From NCBI GenBank assembly GCA_963794995.1, contig CAWCFV010000002.1, positions 3,162,001 to 3,226,000 of the forward strand: a DNA stretch of 64,000 bases. Reading direction: 5' to 3'. Below the pieces are notes generated by a model that was not told the origin of the DNA, did no database searches, and saw only the letters and a list, made by a program, of their open reading frames with translations. Positions 16,135 to 25,569 of the stretch are shown here, in pieces (positions within the stretch are counted from its first letter, which is position 1; each line of letters begins with the position of its first letter). The position numbers were made by a program, and so were the translations under genes. This DNA comes from CAWCFV01 sp963794995 (GTDB lineage: Bacteria > Actinomycetota > Actinomycetes > JACCUZ01).

Positions 16135-17940
16135 ATGCTCGCCCGGCTGAGGGCCCGGCCCGAGGTCGCCTTCTGTCGGGCGCTGTTCCGGGCGTCCCCC
16201 CCGCTGACGACGGCCTGGTGGGCCCTGCTGCTCCTGCGCGGGGCGATCCCGGCGCTGCTCGCGGTGGCGACCGGCCTGGTGGTCGGCGCGGTCCGCGACG
16301 GCTCGTCGCTGACCGGCCCGCTGACCCTGGTCGGCGTCCTGTTCGTCGCGCTGCAGGTCCTGACCCCGGTGCAGCAGGGGGCCAGCAAGGTGCTGGGGGC
16401 CGCCACCGCGGACTGGCTCAACCACACCCTGATGACCGGCGCGGTGGCGCCGGCCGGCATGGGGCACCTGGAGGACCCCGACCTGGCGGACGACATGGCG
16501 ATGGCCCGCGACTTCGACCTCGGCCGCACCGGCCCGCCGTTGCGGGTGGCGATGGACTTCATCGCCTCCGGGCTGGTGCAGCTGGTCTCCGGGATCCTGT
16601 CGGCCCTGGTGCTGGTGGCCTTCGCCTGGTGGGCGCCGCTGGTTCTGCTCGCCGTCTGGGGCTCGACGCACTGGCTGCTGCGCGAGAGCGGTGTGTGGCG
16701 CGACCGCAACACCCCCGCCGTCCGCGAGGCGCAGAGGCACGCCGCCTACGCCTACGACCTCGCGGTCGAACCGCCGGCGGCGAAGGAGCTGCGGATGTTC
16801 GGCCTGGCCGGCTGGGTGATCGAGCGGTTCACCGCCCGCCGGACCGAGCTCTTCCGGCTCCAGTGGGAGGCGACCCGGCTGCGCGAGCGGCCGCTGGCCG
16901 GTGCCCTCGCGTTGGTCCTGGGCGGGAACGCGCTGGTGTTCCTGGCCCTGGCCGACGCGGTGCTCGACGGTCGCGTCGGGATCGGTGCGGCGACGACCTA
17001 CCTGCAGGCGGCCGTCGGGGCGAGCGCGGTCGCCTTCGGAGGGCTGAGCTGGGCCGTGGACGGCGCGGCCGCCCCCGCGGCCGCCACCCTCCGGCTGCCT
17101 GCGGCGCTGGCTCGGGCCGGCGCTCTGGCGAGCGGGTCCGGCCGGCTGCCGACGACCGACGCCCCGGAGCTGCGGTTCCGCGACGTGGTCTTCGGCTACC
17201 CCTCCAGCTCCTCGCCGGTCCTGGACCACGTCGACCTCACCGTCCCGGCCGGCACCTCGATGGCGGTGGTGGGCGTGAACGGCGCGGGCAAGACCACCCT
17301 GGCCAAGCTCGTCTGCCGGCTGTACGACCCGCAGTCCGGCGCGGTCGAGGTCGACGGAGTCGACGTGCGCAACGTCGACGTCGAGGAGTACCGCGCGACG
17401 GTGACGGCCGTGTTCCAGGACTTCGTGCGCTACGAGCTGCCGCTGAGGGACAACGTCGCGCCGCGGCGCGCGCCCGACCAGGTCGTCGAGGCGTCCCTCG
17501 CGGCTGCCGGCGCGAGCGGCCTGGCGACGCTGGAGACCGTGCTGGCGCGCGGCTACGACGGAGGGACGGACCTCTCCGGCGGCCAGTGGCAGCGGGTCGC
17601 GCTGGCCCGGGCGCTGGCCGCGGTCCGCACCGGTGCCCGCATCGTCCTGCTCGACGAGCCGACCGCCGCCCTGGACGTCCGCGGCGAGGCCGAGATCTTC
17701 GACCGGATCCTGGCCGAGACCAGGGGCTGCACCACGATCCTGGTCTCGCACCGGTTCTCCACCGTGCGCAAGGCGGACCGGATCTGCGTGCTCGAGCACG
17801 GCCGGGTCGTCGAGCTCGGCAGCCACGAGGAGCTGATGGACCTGGGCGGGCGCTACCGCACGATGTTCGACCTGCAGGCGGCCCGTTTCGTCGAGTACGA
17901 CGAGCAGGGGGAGGAGGTCGTCCATGACTCTCTCGACTGA
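16135..17940 (+). CDS. ABC transporter, fused permease/ATPase half (first of pair)
   Basis: A 601-residue exporter half. I take ATG 16135 because GGGGAGG lies 6 nt upstream; ATG 16108 is an in-frame alternative. Six membrane segments fill about residues 25-320. The ATPase has Walker A GVNGAGKTT, signature LSGGQWQRVALARA, Walker B IVLLDEPTAALD and the switch histidine in SHRFSTVR, all canonical. It overlaps the next half-transporter by 17 bp, so the two probably form a heterodimer. The substrate could be a peptide, lipid or drug; nothing nearby decides it. Confidence 0.9.
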   Translation: MLARLRARPEVAFCRALFRASPPLTTAWWALLLLRGAIPALLAVATGLVVGAVRDGSSLTGPLTLVGVLFVALQVLTPVQQGASKVLGAATADWLNHTLMTGAVAPAGMGHLEDPDLADDMAMARDFDLGRTGPPLRVAMDFIASGLVQLVSGILSALVLVAFAWWAPLVLLAVWGSTHWLLRESGVWRDRNTPAVREAQRHAAYAYDLAVEPPAAKELRMFGLAGWVIERFTARRTELFRLQWEATRLRERPLAGALALVLGGNALVFLALADAVLDGRVGIGAATTYLQAAVGASAVAFGGLSWAVDGAAAPAAATLRLPAALARAGALASGSGRLPTTDAPELRFRDVVFGYPSSSSPVLDHVDLTVPAGTSMAVVGVNGAGKTTLAKLVCRLYDPQSGAVEVDGVDVRNVDVEEYRATVTAVFQDFVRYELPLRDNVAPRRAPDQVVEASLAAAGASGLATLETVLARGYDGGTDLSGGQWQRVALARALAAVRTGARIVLLDEPTAALDVRGEAEIFDRILAETRGCTTILVSHRFSTVRKADRICVLEHGRVVELGSHEELMDLGGRYRTMFDLQAARFVEYDEQGEEVVHDSLD

Positions 17941-19741
17941 CCGACGCCAGGGCGCCGACGACGACCTGCCGCCCTCGCTGCAGTCCCTGTGGCGGATGGT
18001 GCGGCTGGCCTACTCGATCGAGCCACGGCTGCTGGTGGTCTCGCTCGTCATGACCCTCGCGCTGGCGCTGCCGACGTCGCTGGTCGGGCTGTGGCTGGCG
18101 CTGCTCGTCGACGGGGTGCGCGACGGCGACCGCACCCGGGTGCTGCTGGCCGCGGCCGGCCTGGCGCTGTCCGCGACCCTCGTGTGGTGGCTGCAGGTGG
18201 TCTTCGACCGGCTCAGCCGCCGCTTCCGGGACCGGGTCTCGATCGCGATGGAGGCCCACGTCGCCCGGCTGCACGCCACCGTGGCGACCATCGCCCACCA
18301 GGAGCGACGCGAGCACCTGGCCCGGCTGGAGATCCTGCGCCGCAACACGTTCGGCCTGGACCACCTGTTCAACGCGCTGTTCTCGACGCTCGGCTGGGTG
18401 ATCCGGCTCGCCGTCGTCGAAGCCCTGCTCGTCACCAGGGTGCACCCGGCGCTGGGCCTGCTGGTGCTGTTCGCCGTGCCCACCGTGGTCGTCGCCACCT
18501 GGCGACCGGGCGTCGAGCGGGCGGTCATCGAGCACTACTCGCCGCACGAGCGCCGGGCCCGGCACCTGTTCGTCCTGGGCACCACGGCATCGCCGGGCAA
18601 GGAGCTCCGGGTGACCGGCAACGGCGCCGAGCTGGCCCGGCTCCGCCAGGAGGAGTGGCAGCGGGCGTTCCGGCCGATGGCCCGGGTCACCTGGGTCACC
18701 GCCGCATGGAGCGCGGCCGCCTGGGCGGTGTTCGGGCTCGGGTACGTCGGCGCCGTCGTGGTCACCGCCACCGCGCTGGACGCGTCGGCCGGCGCGGTGG
18801 TCCTGGTGCTGGTCGTCGGCAGCCAGCTGTCCCAGTTCGTGGCCGCCGCCGTCGGCGAGCTCGGCTTCCTGCGCAGCATGTGGCTGGACATCTCCCGCCG
18901 GCTGATGTGGCTGGAGGACTACGCCGCCGCAGTGGAGGCCCGGTCCGACGGGGTTCCGCCGGAGCGGCTCACCGCCGGTATCCGGCTCGACCACGTCTCC
19001 TTCGGCTACCCCGGCACCGAGCAGCTGGTGCTCGACGACGTCACGCTGGACCTGCCGGCAGGCTCGGTGGTGGCCGTGGTCGGCGACAACGGGGCCGGCA
19101 AGACGACGCTGGTCAAGCTGCTCGCCCGGATGTACGACCCGGACTCCGGCCGGATCGAGGTCGACGGGGTCGACCTGTCGACGATCGCGGTGACGGCCTG
19201 GCGGGAGCGACTGGCGGGAGCGTTCCAGGACTTCTTCCGGTTCGAGCTGCGGGCGCTGGACACCGTCGGGCTGGGCGAGCTGGCCCGGCTCGGGGACCGC
19301 GACGCGGTGGGTGCCGCGGTCGGCCGTGCGGGGGCCGACGACGTGGTCGCCCGGCTGCCGGCCGGGCTCGACACCCAGCTCGGGCCGGCGTGGGATGCCG
19401 GTGTCGAGGTGTCGTTCGGGCAGTGGCAGAAGCTCGCGCTGGCGCGCGGGTTCATGCGCGACGAGCCGCTGCTGCTGGTGCTCGACGAGCCGACCGCCGC
19501 GTTGGACGCCGAGACCGAGCACGGGCTGTTCGAGCGGTTCGCCGCGGCGGCGCGCGACGAGGTGGGCAACGGCCGGGTCACCGTCCTGGTCTCGCACCGG
19601 TTCTCCACGGTCCGGATGGCCGACCTCATCGTGGTCCTGGACGGCGCCCGGGTCGCCGAGGTGGGCGGCCACGAGGAGCTGATGGCCCGGGGCGGCCGGT
19701 ACGCCGAGCTGTACGGCATCCAGTCGGCCGCCTTCCGCTGA
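17924..19741 (+). CDS. ABC transporter, fused permease/ATPase half (second of pair)
   Basis: A 605-residue exporter half with N-terminal membrane segments and a C-terminal ATPase: Walker A GDNGAGKTT, Walker B LLVLDEPTAALD and SHRFSTVR. The signature loop is altered: VSFGQWQKLALARG replaces the LSGGQ consensus of its partner. Heterodimeric type IV exporters commonly have one degenerate ATP site, so this pair probably follows that scheme. Co-translated with the preceding gene through a 17-bp overlap. Substrate unknown. Confidence 0.9.
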   Translation: MTLSTDRRQGADDDLPPSLQSLWRMVRLAYSIEPRLLVVSLVMTLALALPTSLVGLWLALLVDGVRDGDRTRVLLAAAGLALSATLVWWLQVVFDRLSRRFRDRVSIAMEAHVARLHATVATIAHQERREHLARLEILRRNTFGLDHLFNALFSTLGWVIRLAVVEALLVTRVHPALGLLVLFAVPTVVVATWRPGVERAVIEHYSPHERRARHLFVLGTTASPGKELRVTGNGAELARLRQEEWQRAFRPMARVTWVTAAWSAAAWAVFGLGYVGAVVVTATALDASAGAVVLVLVVGSQLSQFVAAAVGELGFLRSMWLDISRRLMWLEDYAAAVEARSDGVPPERLTAGIRLDHVSFGYPGTEQLVLDDVTLDLPAGSVVAVVGDNGAGKTTLVKLLARMYDPDSGRIEVDGVDLSTIAVTAWRERLAGAFQDFFRFELRALDTVGLGELARLGDRDAVGAAVGRAGADDVVARLPAGLDTQLGPAWDAGVEVSFGQWQKLALARGFMRDEPLLLVLDEPTAALDAETEHGLFERFAAAARDEVGNGRVTVLVSHRFSTVRMADLIVVLDGARVAEVGGHEELMARGGRYAELYGIQSAAFR

Positions 19742-19788
19742 GCCGGGCCACGGCCGAAACCGGGTCGGCCCACCGGTGCCCCTCTCGT

Positions 19789-19794
19789 TATCCT
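19789..19794 (+). promoter_or_regulatory. proS promoter -10
   Basis: TATCCT lies 32 nt before the proS GTG. It leaves a short leader holding the GAGGGGA Shine-Dalgarno. No clear -35. Confidence 0.45.
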
Positions 19795-19826
19795 CGGTCG
19801 ACACTCCACCTCCGAGGGGACCCCCC

Positions 19827-21599
19827 GTGCTGCTCCGCATGTCGACCCTGTTCCTGCGCACCCTTCGCGAGGACCCGGCCGACGCGGAGGTCCCGAGCCA
19901 CCGGCTGCTCGTCCGGGCCGGCTACATCCGGCGCACCGCGCCCGGCGGCTACGCCTACCTCCCGCTCGGCTGGCGGGTCCTGCGCAAGATCGAGGGGATC
20001 ATCCGCGAGGAGATGGACGCGATGGGTGCGCAGGAGGTGCACTTCCCGGCGCTGCTGCCCAAGGAGCCCTACGACAGGTCGAACCGCTGGACCGACTACG
20101 GCGACGACGTCTTCCGGGTGAAGGACCGCAAGGGTGCCGACTTCATGCTCGGCCCGACCCACGAGGAGTTCTTCACGCTGCTCGTGAAGGACCTGTACTC
20201 GTCCTACAAGGACCTGCCGCTGTGGATCTACCAGATCCAGACGAAGTTCCGGGACGAGGCCCGGCCCCGGGCCGGTCTGCTGCGTGGCCGTGAGTTCGTC
20301 ATGAAGGACTCCTACTCCTTCGATGTGGACGACGCCGGCCTGGACCGGTCCTACGCGGCGCACCGCGAGGCGTACATCCGGATCTTCGACCGCCTCGGGC
20401 TCGACTACGTCATCGTCTCGGCGCTCTCCGGCGCCATGGGCGGGTCCAAGAGCGAGGAGTTCCTCACCCCGGCAGCCGTCGGCGAGGACACCTACGTGCG
20501 CTGCACGACCTGTGACTACGCCGCCAACGTCGAGGCACTGCTCACCCTGACCCCACCGGTGGTCCCGTACGACGACGTGCCTGCGGCCCACGTCGAGGAC
20601 ACCCCGGACACCCCGACCATCGACACGCTGGTCGCGCTGGCGAACCGCCGCGACGACCTGCGTAGGCCGGACCGGGACTGGAGCGCCGGCGACACGCTGA
20701 AGAACGTCGTCGTCAAGCTCCGGCACCCCGACGGTAAGTCCGAGCCGTTGGCGATCGGGCTCCCCGGCGACCGCGAGGTCGACGCGAAGCGGCTGGAGGC
20801 CGTCGTCCACCCTTCCGTGGTCGAGCCGTTCACCGAGGAGGACTTCGCGCAGCAGCCTGGTCTCGTCCGCGGCTACATCGGCCCGTCGGCGCTGGGAGCC
20901 GACAAGCCGGCCGGGGTCCGCTACCTGCTCGACCCCCGGGTCGTCGAGGGCACCCGGTGGATCACCGGAGCGAACGAGCCGGGCCGGCACGTCTTCGACC
21001 TGGTGGCCGGTCGCGACTTCACCGGGGACGGCACCATCGAGGCCGCGTCGGTCTTCGAGGGCGACCCGTGCCCGAACGACGACGGTGGCAGCCTGGTCAC
21101 GGCGCGTGGCATCGAGATGGGCCACATCTTCCAGCTCGGGCGCAATTTCGCCGACGTGCTGGATCTCAAGGTGCTGGACGAGAACGGCAAGCAGGTCGTG
21201 GTCACGATGGGGTCCTACGGCATCGGGCCGTCGCGCGCGATCGCCGCGATCGCCGAGGCGACCCTCGACGACATCGGTCTCTGCTGGCCGCGGGCGGTCG
21301 CACCGGCCGACGTCCATCTCGTCGCCACCGGAAAGGACGACGGCGTCTTCGACGCGGCCCGGTCGCTGGCCGACGACCTGGTGGCGCAGGGTCTCGACGT
21401 CCTCTACGACGACCGCCGCGGCGTCTCCCCGGGCGTGAAGTTCAAGGACGCCGAGCTGCTCGGCATGCCGACGATCGTCGTGGTGGGCAAGGGGCTGGCC
21501 GACGGCACGGTCGAGGTGCGCGACCGGCGCAGCGGCGAGCGCGAGGACGTCGGAGTCGAGAACGCCGCGGCCCACGTGCTGGCCGCCGTCCGTTCGTGA
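19827..21599 (+). CDS. proS: Prolyl-tRNA synthetase (bacterial type)
   Basis: A 590-residue class II aminoacyl-tRNA synthetase. GTG 19827 is preferred because GAGGGGA lies 6 nt upstream; an in-frame ATG at 19839 is 18 nt away from it. Motif 2 (FRDEARPRAGLLRGREF) and motif 3 (GSYGIGPSRAIAA) are present, and the long middle insertion (about 220-400) with its YbaK-like editing fold marks the bacterial form. The anticodon-binding domain is at the C-terminus (about 490-590). The stop overlaps the HAD gene (GTGA). Confidence 0.97.
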   Translation: MLLRMSTLFLRTLREDPADAEVPSHRLLVRAGYIRRTAPGGYAYLPLGWRVLRKIEGIIREEMDAMGAQEVHFPALLPKEPYDRSNRWTDYGDDVFRVKDRKGADFMLGPTHEEFFTLLVKDLYSSYKDLPLWIYQIQTKFRDEARPRAGLLRGREFVMKDSYSFDVDDAGLDRSYAAHREAYIRIFDRLGLDYVIVSALSGAMGGSKSEEFLTPAAVGEDTYVRCTTCDYAANVEALLTLTPPVVPYDDVPAAHVEDTPDTPTIDTLVALANRRDDLRRPDRDWSAGDTLKNVVVKLRHPDGKSEPLAIGLPGDREVDAKRLEAVVHPSVVEPFTEEDFAQQPGLVRGYIGPSALGADKPAGVRYLLDPRVVEGTRWITGANEPGRHVFDLVAGRDFTGDGTIEAASVFEGDPCPNDDGGSLVTARGIEMGHIFQLGRNFADVLDLKVLDENGKQVVVTMGSYGIGPSRAIAAIAEATLDDIGLCWPRAVAPADVHLVATGKDDGVFDAARSLADDLVAQGLDVLYDDRRGVSPGVKFKDAELLGMPTIVVVGKGLADGTVEVRDRRSGEREDVGVENAAAHVLAAVRS

Positions 21600-22318
21600 G
21601 CAGCTCCGCCGCAGGGGTCGAGGCGGTCGTCTTCGACTGGGGCGGCACCCTCACGCCCTGGCACACGATGGACCTGCGCGAGCAGTGGCTGCACTACGCG
21701 CAGGTCTACGACCCCGAGCGCGCCGACGAGCTCTCGGGCCGCATCCTGTCCGCCGAGGACGACGCCTGGCGGGCGGGCCGGGAGCACCGGCGGTCGGCCA
21801 CCCTGGACGGGATCCTCCGCTCGGTCGGAGTCGACACCAGCGGCGAGCAGCACCGGCGCGCGCTCGCGGCCTACGAGGCCTGGTGGGAGCCGCACACGCA
21901 GACCGACGCCGACGTGCCGGCCCTCCTCGTCGGCCTGCGGGACCGGGGTCTGAAGGTCGGCGTGCTGTCCAACACGCTGTGGACCCGCGAGTTCCACGAG
22001 GCGGTCTTCCGTCGCGACGGAGTGCTCGACCTGATCGACGGCGCCGCCTACTCCAGCGAGCTGCCCTGGACCAAGCCGCACCCGCAGGCCTTCCACGCTG
22101 CCCTTTCCGCGGTGGCTGTCGATGCTCCGGGCCGCGCGGTGTTCGTGGGAGACCGGCCCTACGACGACATCCACGGGGCGAAGGAGGCGGGCCTGCGTGC
22201 CGTCCTGGTGCCGCACAGCACCATCCCGGAGGCGCAGAAGGGCCACGTCGAGGGGGAGCCCGACGCCGTCGTCGACCGGCTGGCCGACCTGCTCGCCGTC
22301 GTCGACGCCTGGCTCTGA
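21596..22318 (+). CDS. HAD-superfamily hydrolase with altered DxD motif
   Basis: A 240-residue HAD-IA-like protein starting at GTG 21596, overlapping proS. Motif I reads FDWGGTLT: nucleophile Asp14 is present but the usual acid/base Asp two residues later is Gly. Motif II is VGVLSNT, the lysine lies in WTKPHP, and the metal aspartates are in VGDRPYDDIHGA. A four-helix cap fills about 25-95. The loss of the second Asp would slow phosphoester turnover, though DWGGT variants occur in the family. The substrate is unknown. The link with proS is likely transcriptional only. Confidence 0.85.
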   Translation: MSSSAAGVEAVVFDWGGTLTPWHTMDLREQWLHYAQVYDPERADELSGRILSAEDDAWRAGREHRRSATLDGILRSVGVDTSGEQHRRALAAYEAWWEPHTQTDADVPALLVGLRDRGLKVGVLSNTLWTREFHEAVFRRDGVLDLIDGAAYSSELPWTKPHPQAFHAALSAVAVDAPGRAVFVGDRPYDDIHGAKEAGLRAVLVPHSTIPEAQKGHVEGEPDAVVDRLADLLAVVDAWL

Positions 22319-22330
22319 GGGCCGGCTGAC

Positions 22331-23110
22331 GTGCCCGAGCTGCACCTGCTGCTGCTGCTCTGCCTGGCCGCTGCCTTCGCCGGCTGGGTCGACGCCGTGT
22401 CCGGCGGTGGCGGGCTGGTGCAGCTGCCCGCCCTCCTGCTGGCGTTCCCCGGCGCCTCGCCCGCCGCCGTGCTGGCCACGAACAAGCTGTCGAGCATCTG
22501 CGGCACCTCGGCCGCCGCGCTGACCTACCACCGCCGGGTGCGACCGGACCTGCGCACCGCGCTGCCGATGGCCGGCTTCGCGCTCGTCGGCGCAGCGCTC
22601 GGGGCGCTGTGCGCCTCGCTGATCCCGCGCTCGGTCTTCTCGCCGGTGGTGCTGGTGCTTCTCGTGGCGGTCGGCGTGTTCACCGCGCTCCGGCCGGACT
22701 TCGGCCAGGAGCAGGCGCTGCGGTGGGCCGACCGCCGCCACCACGTCGCGGCGGGAGCCGGTGGAGCCGTGATCGGCTTCTACGACGGGATCTTCGGGCC
22801 GGGCACGGGAGCCTTCCTCGTCGTGCTGCTCGTCGCCCTGCTGGGCTACGAGATGCTCCAGGCCTCGGCGAAGGCGCGCATCGTCAACCTCGCCACCAAC
22901 CTCGGCGCTCTGCTGGTGTTCGTCCCGCAGGGCGCGCCGATGTGGCGGCTCGGCCTGGCGATGGGGGCCTGCAACGTCGCCGGCGGGTGGCTGGGCGCCC
23001 ACACCGCGATCTCGCGGGGCAACCGCTTCGTCCGGGTCGTCTTCCTCGTCGTCGTCGCCGCGCTGGTGCTGCGACTGGGCTACGAGGTCCTCCAGGGTCG
23101 CCACGGGTGA
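22331..23110 (+). CDS. TSUP-family (TauE/SafE) transporter
   Basis: A 259-residue integral membrane protein with about eight segments and the TauE/SafE hallmarks: VDAVSGGGGLVQLPALLL at the first helix, LATNKLSS in the first loop, and the pseudo-repeat GFYDGIFGPGTGAFLVV in the second half. The family exports sulfite, sulfoacetate or other organic anions. GTG 22331 is 12 nt after the HAD stop, so it is in the proS transcription unit. No specific substrate is indicated. Confidence 0.88.
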   Translation: MPELHLLLLLCLAAAFAGWVDAVSGGGGLVQLPALLLAFPGASPAAVLATNKLSSICGTSAAALTYHRRVRPDLRTALPMAGFALVGAALGALCASLIPRSVFSPVVLVLLVAVGVFTALRPDFGQEQALRWADRRHHVAAGAGGAVIGFYDGIFGPGTGAFLVVLLVALLGYEMLQASAKARIVNLATNLGALLVFVPQGAPMWRLGLAMGACNVAGGWLGAHTAISRGNRFVRVVFLVVVAALVLRLGYEVLQGRHG

Positions 23111-23182
23111 CCGCGCGGCGGCCCAGGGGACACGCCCGGCGTTTCCGGCAGATCTGTCAGAGGAGCACAGGTCCGTCACCTC

Positions 23183-23212
23183 TTGACATCTCGGTTACTA
23201 AAGCGGTTTATT
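23183..23212 (+). promoter_or_regulatory. Promoter and LacI-type operator of the sugar locus
   Basis: A perfect TTGACA -35 at 23183-23188 is followed by TTTATT at 23207-23212 (18-bp spacing). Between them lies TAAAGCGGTTTA (23199-23210), which is TAAA-N4-TTTA with the AANCGNTT core typical of LacI-family operators. It overlaps the -10 and would give direct autorepression of the LacI gene and the whole downstream operon. Confidence 0.65.
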
Positions 23213-23218
23213 GACGGG

Positions 23219-24277
23219 ATGCGCCGTCGCCCCACGATCGAGGACGTCGCCCGGGACGCGGGCGTGTCCAAGGGCGCCGTCTCGTTCGCGCTGAACGACC
23301 GTCCCGGGGTGGCGCCGGCCACGCGGGACCGGATCCTGCGCGTCGCGTCCGACCTGGGCTGGACACCCAGCCACCGGGCCCGGGCCCTCGCGGCGGACCG
23401 GGCGCTGGCGGTCGGGCTCGTGGTCGCCCGGCCTCCCGAGACCCTCGGCGCCGACCCGTTCTTCCCCTCCTTCATCGCCGGCGTCGAGGCCTCGCTCGCG
23501 CCGTCCGGCCAGTCGCTGGTCCTCCAGGTCGTCCCGGCCCGCGACCGCGAGGTGGCCAGCTACCGGCGCCTCGCGGGTGGCGGCCGGGTCGACGGCGTCT
23601 TCCTCACCGACCTCCGGGTCGACGACCCCCGGCCGGCCCTGCTCGCCGAGCTCGGCCTGCCGGCCGTGGTCATCGCACCGTCCTGCGCCGACCACGCGCG
23701 AGGTGCCTGCGTCTGTGTCGACGACCGGCCGGGGATCCGGGCGGCGGTCGAGCACCTGGTGGGTCTCGGGCACCGGCGGATCGCCCACGTCAGCGGTCCG
23801 GACGAGTTCGTCCACTCCGTGTCCCGCCGGACCGCGTGGTCGACGGCGTTGCGCGACGCCGGGCTGCCGCCGGGTCCGCTGGTCCGGTCGGACTTCTCTG
23901 CCCAGGGCGGCGCGGCAGCGACTGCTGAGCTGCTCGACCTGGCCGAGCCGCCGACGGCCGTGGTCTACGCGAACGACCTGATGGCCATCGCCGGCGCCGC
24001 GCTCGCCGCCAGCCGGGGGCTCGACGTCCCCGGCGACCTGTCCGTCACCGGCTTCGACGACACGGAGCTGACCGCCTACCTCCGGCCGCCCCTCACGACC
24101 GTGCGCACCGACGCCTTCGCCTGGGGCAAGGCGGCGGCGGACCGGCTGACGGCGCTGGTCGAGGGAACCGAGCCACCAGCCACGTCGCTGCCGCCGCCGC
24201 AGCTCGTGATCCGCGACTCCACTGCAGCACCGCGACCCACCCGGTCGCGCCCCCGCACACGATCGGAGCACCGATGA
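23219..24277 (+). CDS. LacI-family transcriptional regulator
   Basis: A 352-residue repressor. I start at ATG 23219 (MRRRPTIEDVARDAGVSKG); the frame is open to a TTG at 23183 but that is the -35. The HTH is at about residues 6-27 with the hinge helix just after, then a periplasmic-binding-like sensor domain with the landmark VVYANDLMAIA and SVTGFDD. It is the first gene of the operon and overlaps the binding-protein gene (ATGA). It probably represses the locus in the absence of an oligosaccharide and acts on the TAAA-N4-TTTA operator just upstream. Confidence 0.93.
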   Translation: MRRRPTIEDVARDAGVSKGAVSFALNDRPGVAPATRDRILRVASDLGWTPSHRARALAADRALAVGLVVARPPETLGADPFFPSFIAGVEASLAPSGQSLVLQVVPARDREVASYRRLAGGGRVDGVFLTDLRVDDPRPALLAELGLPAVVIAPSCADHARGACVCVDDRPGIRAAVEHLVGLGHRRIAHVSGPDEFVHSVSRRTAWSTALRDAGLPPGPLVRSDFSAQGGAAATAELLDLAEPPTAVVYANDLMAIAGAALAASRGLDVPGDLSVTGFDDTELTAYLRPPLTTVRTDAFAWGKAAADRLTALVEGTEPPATSLPPPQLVIRDSTAAPRPTRSRPRTRSEHR

Positions 24278-25559
24278 ACCGCACCGCAACCGCTTCCGCA
24301 CTGCTCGCCCTGGCGCTCGGCGCCACCGCCTGCGGCGGGGGGACAGCGGCTCCTCGTCCGGCGACCTCGCCACCAAGGGCCCGATCAAGATCTGGCTGTC
24401 GAACAACCCCGAGGAGCTGGCCTGGGGCCAGGAGATGGTCGCGGCCTGGAACGCCGAGAACCCGAAGGAGAAGGTCACCGCGCAGGAGATCCCGGCGGGC
24501 AAGTCCTCCGAGGAGGTCATCGGGGCGGCCATCACGGCCGGCAACGCCCCGTGCCTGGTCTTCAACACCTCCCCGGCCGCCGTCCCGCAGTTCCAGAAGC
24601 AGGGTGGCCTGGTCGCGCTCGACGACTTCCCGGGCGGCGCGAAGTACGTCGAGTCGCGCAGCGGTGAGGGGGCCCAGCAGTACCAGTCAGCGGACGGCAA
24701 GTACTACCAGATGCCGTGGAAGCAGAACCCGGTGATGATCTTCTTCAACAAGGACCTGATGAAGAAGGCCGGCGTCGACCCGGAGAACCCGCCGCTCGCG
24801 ACCTACGACGAGTTCCTCGCGACGAGCGACAAGATCGTGAGCAGCGGCGCCGCGCAGGCCGCGATCTGGCCGGCCCCGTCGAGCGAGTTCTTCCAGCCGT
24901 GGTTCGACTTCTACCCCCTGTACGCCGCCGAGTCCGGCGGCACACAGCTGGTCGAGGACGGCAAGGCCACCTTCGACGACCCCGCCGGGCAGGCGGTCGC
25001 GAACTTCTGGGCCACGATGTACGAGAAGGGCTATGCGCAGAAGGAGAAGTACCAGGCCGACTCCTTCGCCGACGGCAAGGCGGCGATGGCGATCGTCGGC
25101 CCGTGGGCCATCGCGGTCTACGGCGAGGACGTCAACTGGGGCGTGGCCCCGGTGCCGACCTCGACCGGCAAGGCCGCCGACGAGGTGTACACCTTCTCGG
25201 ACGCGAAGAACGTCGCCCTCTACTCGGCATGCAAGGCCAAGGGCACCGCGTGGGACGTGCTGAAGTTCGCCACCAGCAAGGAGCAGGACGGCGCCTTGCT
25301 GGACAAGACCGGCCAGATGCCCATCCGCACCGACCTGGCCGCCGCCTACCCCGACTACTTCGAGGCGAACGCCGAGTACACGACCTTCGCGGACCAGGCG
25401 GCCCGGACCGTGGAGGTGCCGAACGTCGAGGGCTCCATCGAGATCTGGCAGACGTTCCGCGACAGCTACAGCAGCAGCGTCATCTTCGCGAAGCAGCCGG
25501 TCGACGTGGGGCTGGAGACCGCCGCGCGCGAGATCGACAAGCTCGCCGGGCAGTCCTGA
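24274..25559 (+). CDS. Sugar ABC transporter substrate-binding lipoprotein, frameshifted near the N-terminus
   Basis: The start at ATG 24274 (overlapping lacI, GGAG upstream) encodes a lipoprotein signal ending ALGATACGGG, with Cys in the lipobox. The mature solute-binding domain is in a different frame: it can be read from about 24336 (GDSGSSSGD then IKIWLSNNPEELAWG) to the stop at 25559. The shift falls in a run of six Gs at 24337-24342; one extra G would join signal and domain perfectly. The mature part is a family 1 extracellular binding protein of about 400 residues (WKQNPVMIFFNKDLMKKAG, AAMAIVGPWAI). As sequenced, export would fail. It is either a base-call error, a broken gene or a slippery tract. 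Confidence 0.85.
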
Positions 25560-25569
25560 GCCACCGGCC

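Noticed and set aside
24288..24295. AACCGCTT as a second LacI operator
   Set aside because: It lies in the coding start of the binding protein and lacks the flanking dyad of the upstream site; could be chance. Mentioned only as a possibility.
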